5,787 nt of DNA, from positions 1-5,787 of the forward strand of contig CAMHMM010000124.1 of assembly GCA_946186215.1 (NCBI GenBank), in the 5' to 3' direction. Source of the DNA: an uncultured Ruminococcus sp. (GTDB taxonomy: Bacteria > Bacillota > Clostridia > Oscillospirales > Ruminococcaceae). The translations under genes and the position numbers were made by a program. Below are positions 1 through 5,787 of this stretch, in pieces; within the stretch, counting starts at the first letter, position 1, and each line of letters opens with the position of its first letter. The notes below the pieces were generated by a model. That model ran no database searches and was not told the DNA's origin. It worked only from the letters and a program-made list of their open reading frames with translations.

Positions 1-23
1 CCGTTTTCTCAACATTCCATTCT

Positions 24-52
24 ATTCTACACTATTCCGCCCCTTTTTTCAA
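24..52 (-). promoter_or_regulatory. Predicted sigma-A promoter reading leftwards out of the window
   Basis: On the minus strand there is a -35 element TTGAAA (47-52) and a -10 element TAGAAT (24-29), each one mismatch from consensus and separated by exactly 17 bases. An A-rich stretch just upstream of the -35 (about 54-70, with a run of eight A) resembles an UP element. Transcription would begin near base 17 and run off the left edge, so the gene it serves is not visible. It lies downstream of the recN terminator, which suggests that the next gene has its own start signal. This is a motif match only. Confidence 0.55.
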
Positions 53-82
53 GTGTTTTTTTTATAAATTTGATTATTTGTG

Positions 83-114
83 TATTAAAGCCGCAGGAGA
101 GATATCCTGCGGCT
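83..114 (-). terminator. Intrinsic terminator of recN
   Basis: A perfect 10-base-pair inverted repeat (AGCCGCAGGA at 89-98, TCCTGCGGCT at 105-114) with a 6-base loop begins 14 bases after the recN stop codon. Read on the minus strand, the GC-rich stem is followed by TTAATAC. With the last stem base the U tract is only three residues and then mixed A/U, so the hairpin is strong but the tail is weak. It is not a plus-strand terminator, because GC-rich sequence follows the stem in that direction. Confidence 0.68.
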
Positions 115-128
115 GGCGGCGTTTGCGG

Positions 129-1781
129 TCACGAATTTTCCGTGAGCATTTCCTCTGCGTTTTTGAGTGCGGTGGGGGTGATGTTTTCGCCCACCATTAT
201 CCTTGCGATCTCATGCTTGCGCCCTTCAAGATCAAGAGGGTATACATGGGTGTAGGTCCTTTCGGAATCGCTCTGCTTTTCTATCAGAAGATGCGTGTCT
301 GCAGCGCTTGCAAGCTGCGGCAGATGCGTGACGCAGAGCACCTGTCTGTTTCTCGAAACACTTTTGAGCTTTACTGCTATCTTCTGTGCCGCCTTTCCCG
401 AAACGCCTGTGTCTATCTCATCGAATATCAGCGTTTCCGCCTCGTCGGCGATAACATTTTTCAATGCAAGCATTATCCTTGAAAGTTCGCCGCCCGATGC
501 GATCTTTGAAAGGGGCTTCATCGCCTCGCCCTTGTTGGCGGCAATGAGAAATTCTACTGTATCCATGCCCTTTTCGGTGAGGTTCCCCTGCGTTATCTGC
601 GCTCCGAGCCTGACATCGGGCATATTCAGAAAGGAAAGCTCGCCCTCTACTGCCTCGGAGAATCGCTCTGCTGTCTGCGAACGCAGTGCGGAAAGCTCCT
701 TTGCCTTTATGCTCACCGTATGCAGAAGTTCCGACCTCTTTTCGGAAAGCTGCTTCAACTCCTCTGTGATATCCTCAGCCGCGTCAAGCTCGCTTTTTGC
801 CTTGTCGTAATATGCGATCACATCGGAAAGCTCTGCGCCGTATTTGCGCTTCAGGCTCTCGATAAGGTCAAAACGGGCGGTAAGATAGTGCAGTCTCTGT
901 GGATCGGCATCAATGCTGTCTGCGAGGGAATCGAGCTCGTCTGCGATATCAGTGAGCTCTATCACCGCATTTTCAAGGCGTTGGCAAAGCTCGTCGTATC
1001 TTGAAGTGACGGATGATATGCCTTCAAGCTCGGAACGGGCGTTCCTCACAAGCTCGACTGCCGCATTTTCCTCTGCATTAAGGCATTCATGGGCGTTGTG
1101 CAGCGCGATAAGGATATCCTCGGAATTCTGTGCGGCGTTCAGATCCTCTTCAACAGCAGTATCCTCATTTTCGGTAAGCTCCGCATCGCCGATCTCCCTG
1201 ATGGCTTCACGCAGGCTCTCAGCCTTCTGCTGCCTTTCCTTGTGCTCTGTCGAAAGACGGCGCAGTTTGCGGGAGACTGCCTGCAGCTCGTGGAAGGATG
1301 CCCTGTAATCTTCAACAGTGCTTTCAAGCCCGCCGAACTCATCGAGTATATCTATATGCCTTTCCGTGGAAAGGAGTATCTGGTTGTCGTGCTGGCCGTG
1401 TATGCTCACAAGCCTTGTACCGATCTCTCTGAGGATGCTCACTGAGGACATTTTTCCGTTTATTCTTGCTGTGCTGCCGCCGTCGGCGTTTATTTCTCTT
1501 GACAGTATTATCTGCCGTTCGTCGTGGGATATCCCCAGCTCATCCAGCGAGGAGCAAACATCATCGGAAAGCTCCGTGAAAAGTGCTGTGACGGTAGCCT
1601 TGTCGCAGCCCGTGCGGACAATATCCTTTGTGACACGCTGCCCGAGTACGGAGTTGATGCCGTTTATCAGTATGGATTTTCCCGCGCCGGTTTCGCCCGT
1701 GAACACATTGAAGTTCTTCCCGAAGCTGATATCCGCTTCTTCGATTATTGCAAGATTATTTATATTAAGCTCTTTTAACAA
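129..1781 (-). CDS. recN: DNA repair protein RecN (SMC-like ATPase)
   Basis: RecN is a cytosolic SMC-like ATPase recruited early to DNA double-strand breaks, where it holds or bridges ends for RecA-dependent recombination. At 550 residues it has the family's usual length and appears intact. The N-terminal ATPase lobe has Walker A GETGAGKS (29-36) and the RecN-typical Q-loop motif SIHGQHDNQ (126-134). A charged coiled coil (about 155-370) follows, interrupted by the conserved-looking RFDLIESLKRKYG segment (303-315). The C-terminal lobe has the ABC signature SGGELSR (429-435), Walker B LIFDEIDTG (451-459, D454/E455) and the H-switch VTH (484-486). Translation starts at TTG (1779-1781): an in-frame stop lies at 1809-1811, no ATG or GTG lies between, and a strong ribosome binding site sits just upstream. 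It has its own promoter and terminator, and no argR-like gene precedes it. Confidence 0.97.
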   Translation of the reverse strand: MLKELNINNLAIIEEADISFGKNFNVFTGETGAGKSILINGINSVLGQRVTKDIVRTGCDKATVTALFTELSDDVCSSLDELGISHDERQIILSREINADGGSTARINGKMSSVSILREIGTRLVSIHGQHDNQILLSTERHIDILDEFGGLESTVEDYRASFHELQAVSRKLRRLSTEHKERQQKAESLREAIREIGDAELTENEDTAVEEDLNAAQNSEDILIALHNAHECLNAEENAAVELVRNARSELEGISSVTSRYDELCQRLENAVIELTDIADELDSLADSIDADPQRLHYLTARFDLIESLKRKYGAELSDVIAYYDKAKSELDAAEDITEELKQLSEKRSELLHTVSIKAKELSALRSQTAERFSEAVEGELSFLNMPDVRLGAQITQGNLTEKGMDTVEFLIAANKGEAMKPLSKIASGGELSRIMLALKNVIADEAETLIFDEIDTGVSGKAAQKIAVKLKSVSRNRQVLCVTHLPQLASAADTHLLIEKQSDSERTYTHVYPLDLEGRKHEIARIMVGENITPTALKNAEEMLTENS

Positions 1782-1783
1782 AA

Positions 1784-1791
1784 GATCACCT
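1784..1791 (-). promoter_or_regulatory. recN ribosome binding site, fixing a TTG start
   Basis: On the minus strand AGGTGATC (1791 to 1784) exactly matches the complement of the 3' end of bacterial 16S rRNA (AAAGGAGGTGATC) over eight bases. The AGGTG core is five bases from the TTG start at 1781-1779. This strong site explains how a weak TTG start can be used, and it supports the N-terminus LLKELNINNLAII (initiator read as Met), which aligns with the usual RecN N-terminus. Confidence 0.85.
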
Positions 1792-1796
1792 GCTGT

Positions 1797-1817
1797 GCGG
1801 CAAGCTGTTCATGCCGC
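1797..1817 (-). promoter_or_regulatory. Hairpin in the recN leader, next to the ribosome binding site
   Basis: In the predicted leader RNA, GCGGCA (1817-1812) can pair with UGCCGC (1802-1797) across a 9-base loop, ending five bases before the ribosome binding site. A second copy of GGCGGCA occurs earlier in the leader (1844-1838) and could pair with the same UGCCGC, so two mutually exclusive stems are possible. The structure is visible in the sequence. Any role in controlling translation is speculation, and no known riboswitch class was recognised. Confidence 0.3.
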
Positions 1818-1871
1818 CGTATGATTCAAAGCGATGCTGCCGCCTGAAAGGGGCCGGACAGCACTGTATTG

Positions 1872-1900
1872 ATTATAGCACATCATAACACGCAAATCAA
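1872..1900 (-). promoter_or_regulatory. Sigma-A promoter of recN
   Basis: On the minus strand there is a -35 box TTGATT (1900-1895), a 17-base spacer, and a perfect -10 box TATAAT (1877-1872) preceded by TGC, an extended -10. The transcription start would be near 1865, giving a leader of about 84 bases before the TTG start. A short inverted repeat, ACAG-CA-CTGT (1858-1867), overlaps the predicted start point. No LexA-type box (GAAC-N4-GTTC) is visible near the promoter, so SOS control is not evident from the sequence. Confidence 0.85.
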
Positions 1901-2169
1901 GTACAATTTTGCGGGCAAAGCCCGCTGTTACCCGTACTCTGATTTGTGGGCAATGCTAATTTGTGGCTCGGAGCTTTTATGTCTGCTGAGCCTGCACTCT
2001 CCCGTACCCTCATTTGTCATTGAACGAACCTTTGCGGCTCGGAACCTTAGTGAATCCCTCCACTTTCGGGGTAGGCAATTATGTTGATAATTCGGCAAGG
2101 ATGTCTCTCTGAGAGGGTGACTCACAAAGCGTTTCTGTATATTTCGGGAATTTCCGATATCCGTTATCC
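1901..2169. other. Gene-free intergenic stretch with repeats and palindromes
   Basis: About 270 bases between the large gene's terminator and the recN promoter. The open frames here run into neighbouring signals, lack convincing ribosome binding sites and match no recognised protein. Visible structure, besides the duplicated ~70-base element, includes GCGGGC-AAA-GCCCGC (1911-1925), AATTAT-GTTG-ATAATT (2077-2092) and the near-perfect palindrome TCGGGAATTTCCGA (2144-2157, one G-T pair). None of these is followed by a U tract on either strand. The region could be a degraded mobile element, a dispersed intergenic repeat or an unrecognised structured RNA. Confidence 0.5.
1911..2046 (-). repeat. 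Two diverged copies of a ~70-base direct repeat
   Basis: Read on the minus strand, copy A (about 2046-1984) and copy B (about 1977-1911) share the same blocks in the same order: TCCGAGCC (2043-2036 and 1972-1965), a CAAA block, ACAAAT, GTACGGG (2007-2001 and 1937-1931), and a GC-rich end containing GGCT. The block offsets are 70-71 bases, with a small gap in copy B. Copy B ends in the GCGGGC hairpin about ten bases upstream of the recN -35 box. The copies are clearly related but diverged. No terminal inverted repeats or target-site duplication were identified. Confidence 0.55.
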
Positions 2170-2207
2170 AGAACAAAAGCACCGCAGCACTTCTGATGCT
2201 GCGGTGC
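2170..2207 (-). terminator. Intrinsic terminator of the large repeat-protein gene
   Basis: A perfect 11-base-pair stem (GCACCGCAGCA at 2179-2189, TGCTGCGGTGC at 2197-2207) with a 7-base loop starts seven bases after the TAA stop. On the minus strand it is followed by TTTTGTTCT, a proper U-rich tail. On the plus strand no T run follows it, so it is directional. It separates this gene's transcript from recN. Confidence 0.92.
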
Positions 2208-2214
2208 ATGATGT

Positions 2215-5200
2215 TTACTTGGCGAGCTTGTTGCCGCACTCCATGCAGAATTTTGCATTTTCGTTGAGTATCTTTGCTCCGCACTGATCGCAGAACTTGA
2301 TCTTCATCTCGGGCTTGCTCTCTGTCTTTGGAGCCTCGGGCTTCTTGGGCTCTTCCTTCTTGGGAGCCTCTGCGGGCTTTGCAGCCGGTGCAGGAGCAGA
2401 TACAGATGCAGGCTTTGCTGCAGGAGCAGGTGCTGCGGATGCAGCAGGTTTTGCTGCAGGTGCGGGAGCTGCGGGTGTGGCAGGCTTTGCAGTCGGTGCA
2501 GCCGGTGCAGGAGCGGCAGGCTTGGGAGCCTCTGTCTTTGCAGGTGCAGTTGCGGGCTTTGTCACAACGACCTCGATGGGCTTGATAGGCTTGATAGGTG
2601 CAACAGGCTTCACACCGACGGGCTTAGCCGCAGAAGCGGGAGAAGCTGCAGCGGGTGTTGAAGCTGCGGCAGGTGCAGAGGATGCAGAAGATGCGGGAGC
2701 TGCTGCGGTCGAAGGAGCAGCGGGCTTCTTTTCTTCCTTGGGCTCTTCCTTCTTTGCAGCTGCTGCGGCAGCGGCGAGTGCAGCGGCCTTTTTAGCCTCT
2801 TCCTCTGCCTTTCTGCGTGCATTTGCGATTTCGAGCTGTCTCTGCTCGTTCTCGCGCTGCTTTTCTTCCTCGAGAGCCTTCTTGTCCTCGGCTTCCTTGA
2901 TCTTCAGATCGGTGATATCATGCTGGATGATATTGAGGATTCCGTTGAGTGCCTTGGCAACATTCTCGACATTCTTGATATTGTTGCCGACTGAAAGCTC
3001 GTGGGACTTGTCGCCTGTCTTTTCGGAAACGGAAAGTGTCTTCTTGAACAGACCGCCCTTGCCCTCGAACTTCTCGATCTTGTCAACCGCGATACGGTCA
3101 AAGCCGCTCTTGGAGTTGTAGTAGAGGTAGTCGGGAGTGAGCATATATGCTTCGTCTGTTACATCAGGCTGAGCTTCATATATGAACACACCAAGCTCAA
3201 ATTCTTCTACGCTTGCAAACGAATTGCATACGGAGCGGAAGCGCTGCTCAAAGATGGATGCGGTCTTGTCCGTAGGCATATAATAGGTTGCCTCGGGAAC
3301 GCTGTTGGCGATGAGCTGTTCGATGAACTTAGCCACATAGCCGTCGCGCTGGAGCGTTTTGAGGTTTGTGATCTGGAGCTCGAGCTTGTTGATATAATCC
3401 TTCTTTGCATCGGGATCAATATCCATATCGCGGATATCCTTGATAAGCTCGGAGCACTTGTATTCGGAGAAATTCCTGATACCGGCGCACTTTGCATCCA
3501 GTGCAGTCCTGTCTGCCTCGCGGATCCTTGCCTTGATCTGTCCCACATATCTCTGAAGCATATCTGCGGGGCAACGGTTCTCGTTCTTTTCCACCTTTTC
3601 AAGCAGAACGACCAGCTCTGCCCTTGAAAGGGACTTGACATTGGCAAGAAGCTTGGAGTAGTACTCCACATGGCGGTTGTTGATGGCATCGTCGATCTTC
3701 TTGATGTAGGGGAAGGTGTTCTCTGCCGCAAAATAGCCGTCGGTGATCTTGTCCTTGATCTCGTGGAGCTTTCTCAGGTCTGCGGATGCGATATCCTTGA
3801 CCAGTTCGTCGAGCTCCTGCTTGTCAAGAAGGTCGCTGCGCTCCTTGCATTTTGCTGCGATCTCTTCGTAGCGCTTGTTATCCATAGTGGATTTTCTTGC
3901 TTCGAGGCCGTCCTCGAATCTTTCAAGCTTGTCTCTGTCGAGAGAGCTGATCTCGGACATCTGCTTTTCAAATTCAGCCTTGTCGATATCCTTGATGCGC
4001 TTGTCGATCTGCTCGGCATACGCCTTGCCGGGAACGGCGTATTCAGGCGTATCTGCGATCTTCTGCTTCATCTCAACAAGCTTTTCTCTGGGCGAGCCCG
4101 CAATATTCTTGCAAAGCTCGGAAAGCTCTGTCTTGATGAGCTCGTCTGTGCGCTTGTCGATCTGCTCGATATATTTTGTGATAAGCTCCTTGTCGAACTC
4201 GCTGCTGATCTTTTCCTTGATCTTTGCAAGCTCTGCTCTCGGAGCAGTGGAGATATTCTTGCAAGCAGCGTCCAGCTCGGACTTGACGAGCTCGGAGCTT
4301 CTCTTCTGGAGCTTTTCCAGAACGGGTGCTGTGTTCTTCTCGTCGAAGCCCAGTGCCTTGATCTCTTCGGAAAGCTTTTTGAGCCCTGCTCTGTCGAGCT
4401 TTTCCATATCCTTGCACATGGATGTGAGCTTCTCGTTCTCGATCTTGTTGATGCGCTCGTCTATCTGGGTGATGTACTTCTTTACATACTCGGGATCGTA
4501 ATTCTCGTTGCCCAGATTCTTGCGGAGTGCAAGAGCGCCGTTTTTGTCGAGATTCGGTATATTCTTGCAGAGGAAGTCCACTTCTTCCTTGTAGAGTGTC
4601 TTTCTCCTTGCTTCGATAGCCTCGAGAGGAGCCTTTCTGAGATCCTCGGGATAGCTGTCGAGCTTCTTTTCGGTCTCTGAGAGCTTGCCGAAGCCCATTT
4701 TGTCGACATCCTTGATGAGCGTATCGATCTCTGCCTTGATAAGAGCCTTGTCGCGCTCCTCAACTGCCTTGAGATACTTGTTGCGGATATCCTCGGGATA
4801 TTTGTCGGATTTGAGCTGCTCGGAGATCTTTGTGAGGGCGATCCTATCCATAGTGGGAATGGAATCGCACTTCTTGATGAATTCGCTGTTCTCGATCTCG
4901 GTGATTCGTGCATCGAGCTTGGAAGTATATTTCTCTGTGAACTGCTTTCTGAACTTGCCGGATTCGATAAGGGTGCGAAGCTCTGCAACCTTTTCTCTTG
5001 TAGCGGTCTCGATGCCTGCAAATGCCTTGTCAGCCTCTGCTGCCTCTATCGCATCGCTTCTTATGCGTATCTTCTTGAAGTACTGTCCTTTGACTGCGCC
5101 GCGGCATTTGAGAGCCTCGATCTTTGCTTTGATATCAGCCAGAGCCTTGCTGTCTGCCTTGTCGATATCAGCGGTGATCCTGTCGAGCTCCTTGCGTGCA

Positions 5201-5787
5201 AAGCCGTCTCTTGCCTCATTTATCTTTGCCTTGTAGCAGCGGATGAACATCTTGTCATACTTGCCGCTGTCAAGAGCCTTTTCAAGAGAATCAGCCTTTG
5301 CAGCATCAGGGATGGATGCGAACATATCCTTGAGCTCTGCTATCTGGCAGGTGATGAGAGCGTTGTCTACCTTTGCGATAAACGGAGCTGCGATCACTTC
5401 ATCATACTTGTCGGATGCAAGCTCAGCTCTGATCTTTTCAAGCTCTTCGCGCTTTCTGGATGCAAGTCCCACGGTCTTGAGAGCTGCCTGATTCTTCTGT
5501 ACATCGTTCTTTGCAAGCTTGATCTTCAGCAGATATTTACCTGCTGTCTTCTTGTCAAGCTTCATGTCGTGGATATATCTTGCGAGCTTGTCGAGCTCCT
5601 CCTCATTGAGAGCGGAGAGATCCTCGCACTTGTCTATGATCTCCTTTTCGTTGGCCTGAGCCTTGTTCATTTCCTCAACGGTGGCAAATACTGTGCCGTT
5701 GTAGGTGCGCTGATCCTTCTCTGCTTCGGTGATGAAGCTGTTGAGCGCATCGATAACGGGGACATTCTTCAGCTTGTACTTTTCGGA
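2215..5787 (-). CDS. Partial giant helical-repeat protein with PH-like domain and C-terminal zinc ribbon
   Basis: Unrecognised family. The frame stays open to the right edge, so the N-terminus is missing. The ATG at 5668-5670 is probably internal: 39 plausible coding residues precede it, including TYNGTVFATVEEMNKA, and GAGG lies only two bases before it. Numbering from that Met, the parts are: about fifteen ~50-residue charged helical repeats (7-772); a linker (773-824); a beta-rich domain ending in a helix (about 825-915), resembling bacterial PH-like domains; a Lys/Glu helix running into AAALAAAAAAA (920-974); a Pro/Ala/Lys linker (983-1122); and a zinc ribbon with C1127, C1130, C1142 and C1145. 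No membrane segment is seen, and a signal peptide cannot be judged. The layout suggests a long cytosolic scaffold or spacer, but its function is unknown. It ends with TAA before a strong terminator. Confidence 0.9.
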   Translation of the reverse strand, partial: SEKYKLKNVPVIDALNSFITEAEKDQRTYNGTVFATVEEMNKAQANEKEIIDKCEDLSALNEEELDKLARYIHDMKLDKKTAGKYLLKIKLAKNDVQKNQAALKTVGLASRKREELEKIRAELASDKYDEVIAAPFIAKVDNALITCQIAELKDMFASIPDAAKADSLEKALDSGKYDKMFIRCYKAKINEARDGFARKELDRITADIDKADSKALADIKAKIEALKCRGAVKGQYFKKIRIRSDAIEAAEADKAFAGIETATREKVAELRTLIESGKFRKQFTEKYTSKLDARITEIENSEFIKKCDSIPTMDRIALTKISEQLKSDKYPEDIRNKYLKAVEERDKALIKAEIDTLIKDVDKMGFGKLSETEKKLDSYPEDLRKAPLEAIEARRKTLYKEEVDFLCKNIPNLDKNGALALRKNLGNENYDPEYVKKYITQIDERINKIENEKLTSMCKDMEKLDRAGLKKLSEEIKALGFDEKNTAPVLEKLQKRSSELVKSELDAACKNISTAPRAELAKIKEKISSEFDKELITKYIEQIDKRTDELIKTELSELCKNIAGSPREKLVEMKQKIADTPEYAVPGKAYAEQIDKRIKDIDKAEFEKQMSEISSLDRDKLERFEDGLEARKSTMDNKRYEEIAAKCKERSDLLDKQELDELVKDIASADLRKLHEIKDKITDGYFAAENTFPYIKKIDDAINNRHVEYYSKLLANVKSLSRAELVVLLEKVEKNENRCPADMLQRYVGQIKARIREADRTALDAKCAGIRNFSEYKCSELIKDIRDMDIDPDAKKDYINKLELQITNLKTLQRDGYVAKFIEQLIANSVPEATYYMPTDKTASIFEQRFRSVCNSFASVEEFELGVFIYEAQPDVTDEAYMLTPDYLYYNSKSGFDRIAVDKIEKFEGKGGLFKKTLSVSEKTGDKSHELSVGNNIKNVENVAKALNGILNIIQHDITDLKIKEAEDKKALEEEKQRENEQRQLEIANARRKAEEEAKKAAALAAAAAAAKKEEPKEEKKPAAPSTAAAPASSASSAPAAASTPAAASPASAAKPVGVKPVAPIKPIKPIEVVVTKPATAPAKTEAPKPAAPAPAAPTAKPATPAAPAPAAKPAASAAPAPAAKPASVSAPAPAAKPAEAPKKEEPKKPEAPKTESKPEMKIKFCDQCGAKILNENAKFCMECGNKLAK
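2365..2472 (-). repeat. 36-base minisatellite encoding a 12-residue Pro/Ala repeat
   Basis: Within the Pro/Ala/Lys linker of the large protein, the peptide APAPAAKPA recurs three times at an exact 12-residue period (residues 1068-1076, 1080-1088, 1092-1100), so the DNA period is 36 bases. The flanking text (PKPAAPAPAAPTAKPA) looks like an older, degenerate copy. Such in-frame tandem repeats often change copy number by slippage, which would lengthen or shorten the flexible tether between the PH-like domain and the zinc ribbon. Confidence 0.75.
3355..5652 (-). repeat. Array of about fifteen ~50-residue helical protein repeats
   Basis: The repeats begin at residues 7, 62, 110, 160, 213, 261, 313, 362, 412, 464, 514, 565, 618, 669 and 721, each 48 to 55 residues long. 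The best-preserved units are those from 362 to 564. An approximate pattern is: xELDxLCKNI, a break rich in Pro/Ser/Asp, RxxLxxIKxKI, a short turn often with an aromatic, then KYIxQIDxRIxxI. The last helix of one unit runs into the first helix of the next with no proline or glycine break, which predicts alternating long (~25-residue) and short (~12-residue) helices. Boundaries were set by eye. Confidence 0.75.

Noticed and set aside
1911..1925. GCGGGC-AAA-GCCCGC hairpin as a terminator
   Set aside because: The stem is GC-rich, but no T run follows on either strand in the reading direction, and it lies just upstream of the recN promoter. It is better read as part of the duplicated element.
1869..2087. 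A 72-residue open frame on the plus strand in the intergenic stretch
   Set aside because: It starts within the recN promoter -10 area on the opposite strand, shows no ribosome binding site, and overlaps both repeat copies; nothing supports it as a gene.
1928..2284. A 118-residue open frame on the minus strand across the intergenic stretch
   Set aside because: It starts inside the large gene's 3' end in another frame, runs through a strong terminator and the duplicated element, is rich in Arg/Ser/His with no domain, and has no supported start.
2297..3121. A 274-residue Ala/Gly-rich open frame on the plus strand
   Set aside because: It is the exact antisense of the Pro/Ala/Lys linker and PH-like region; its composition follows from the GCN/CCN/AAG codons of the real gene, and it has no recognisable domain.
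3670..4680. A 336-residue Leu-rich open frame on the plus strand
   Set aside because: It is antisense to the helical repeats. The Leu/Val/Asp richness mirrors Lys/Glu/Ile codons of the minus-strand gene, and no start signal or family was recognised.
3355..5652. The direct repeats considered as a CRISPR array
   Set aside because: The periodicity is ~150 bases, in frame and degenerate at DNA level, and encodes helical protein units; there are no short identical repeats with unique spacers.

Overview
The window holds two protein-coding genes, both read from the minus strand, with well-formed transcription signals between and around them. RecN sequence features, the promoter and ribosome-binding-site style, and the zinc-ribbon and helical-repeat architecture of the second protein suggest an anaerobic clostridial Firmicute, possibly Ruminococcus/Oscillospiraceae. 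That assignment is inference from protein and signal style, not from a marker gene.

Layout in transcription order (right to left). From 5787 to 2215 runs a very large gene whose start lies beyond the right edge. The in-window part encodes at least 1190 residues: about fifteen degenerate ~50-residue helical repeats, a compact beta-rich domain resembling a bacterial PH domain, a charged and poly-alanine helix, a long Pro/Ala/Lys linker containing a 36-base minisatellite, and a C-terminal four-cysteine zinc ribbon. It ends at a strong intrinsic terminator (2170-2207). A gene-free stretch follows (1901-2169), holding two diverged copies of a ~70-base sequence and several small palindromes. Next come a near-consensus sigma-A promoter (1872-1900), an ~84-base leader with a hairpin, and recN (1781-129), which starts with TTG behind a ribosome binding site closely matching the 16S tail. 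recN ends at its own hairpin terminator (89-114). At the left edge, a further minus-strand promoter (24-52) points out of the window towards an unseen gene.

recN therefore looks like an independent single-gene transcription unit and shows no functional link to the large repeat protein. RecN is a recognised double-strand-break repair ATPase. The large protein is unrecognised. Its layout suggests a long soluble scaffold or spacer, and it is the most novel item here. No RNA genes, CRISPR arrays, transposase genes or origins were seen.
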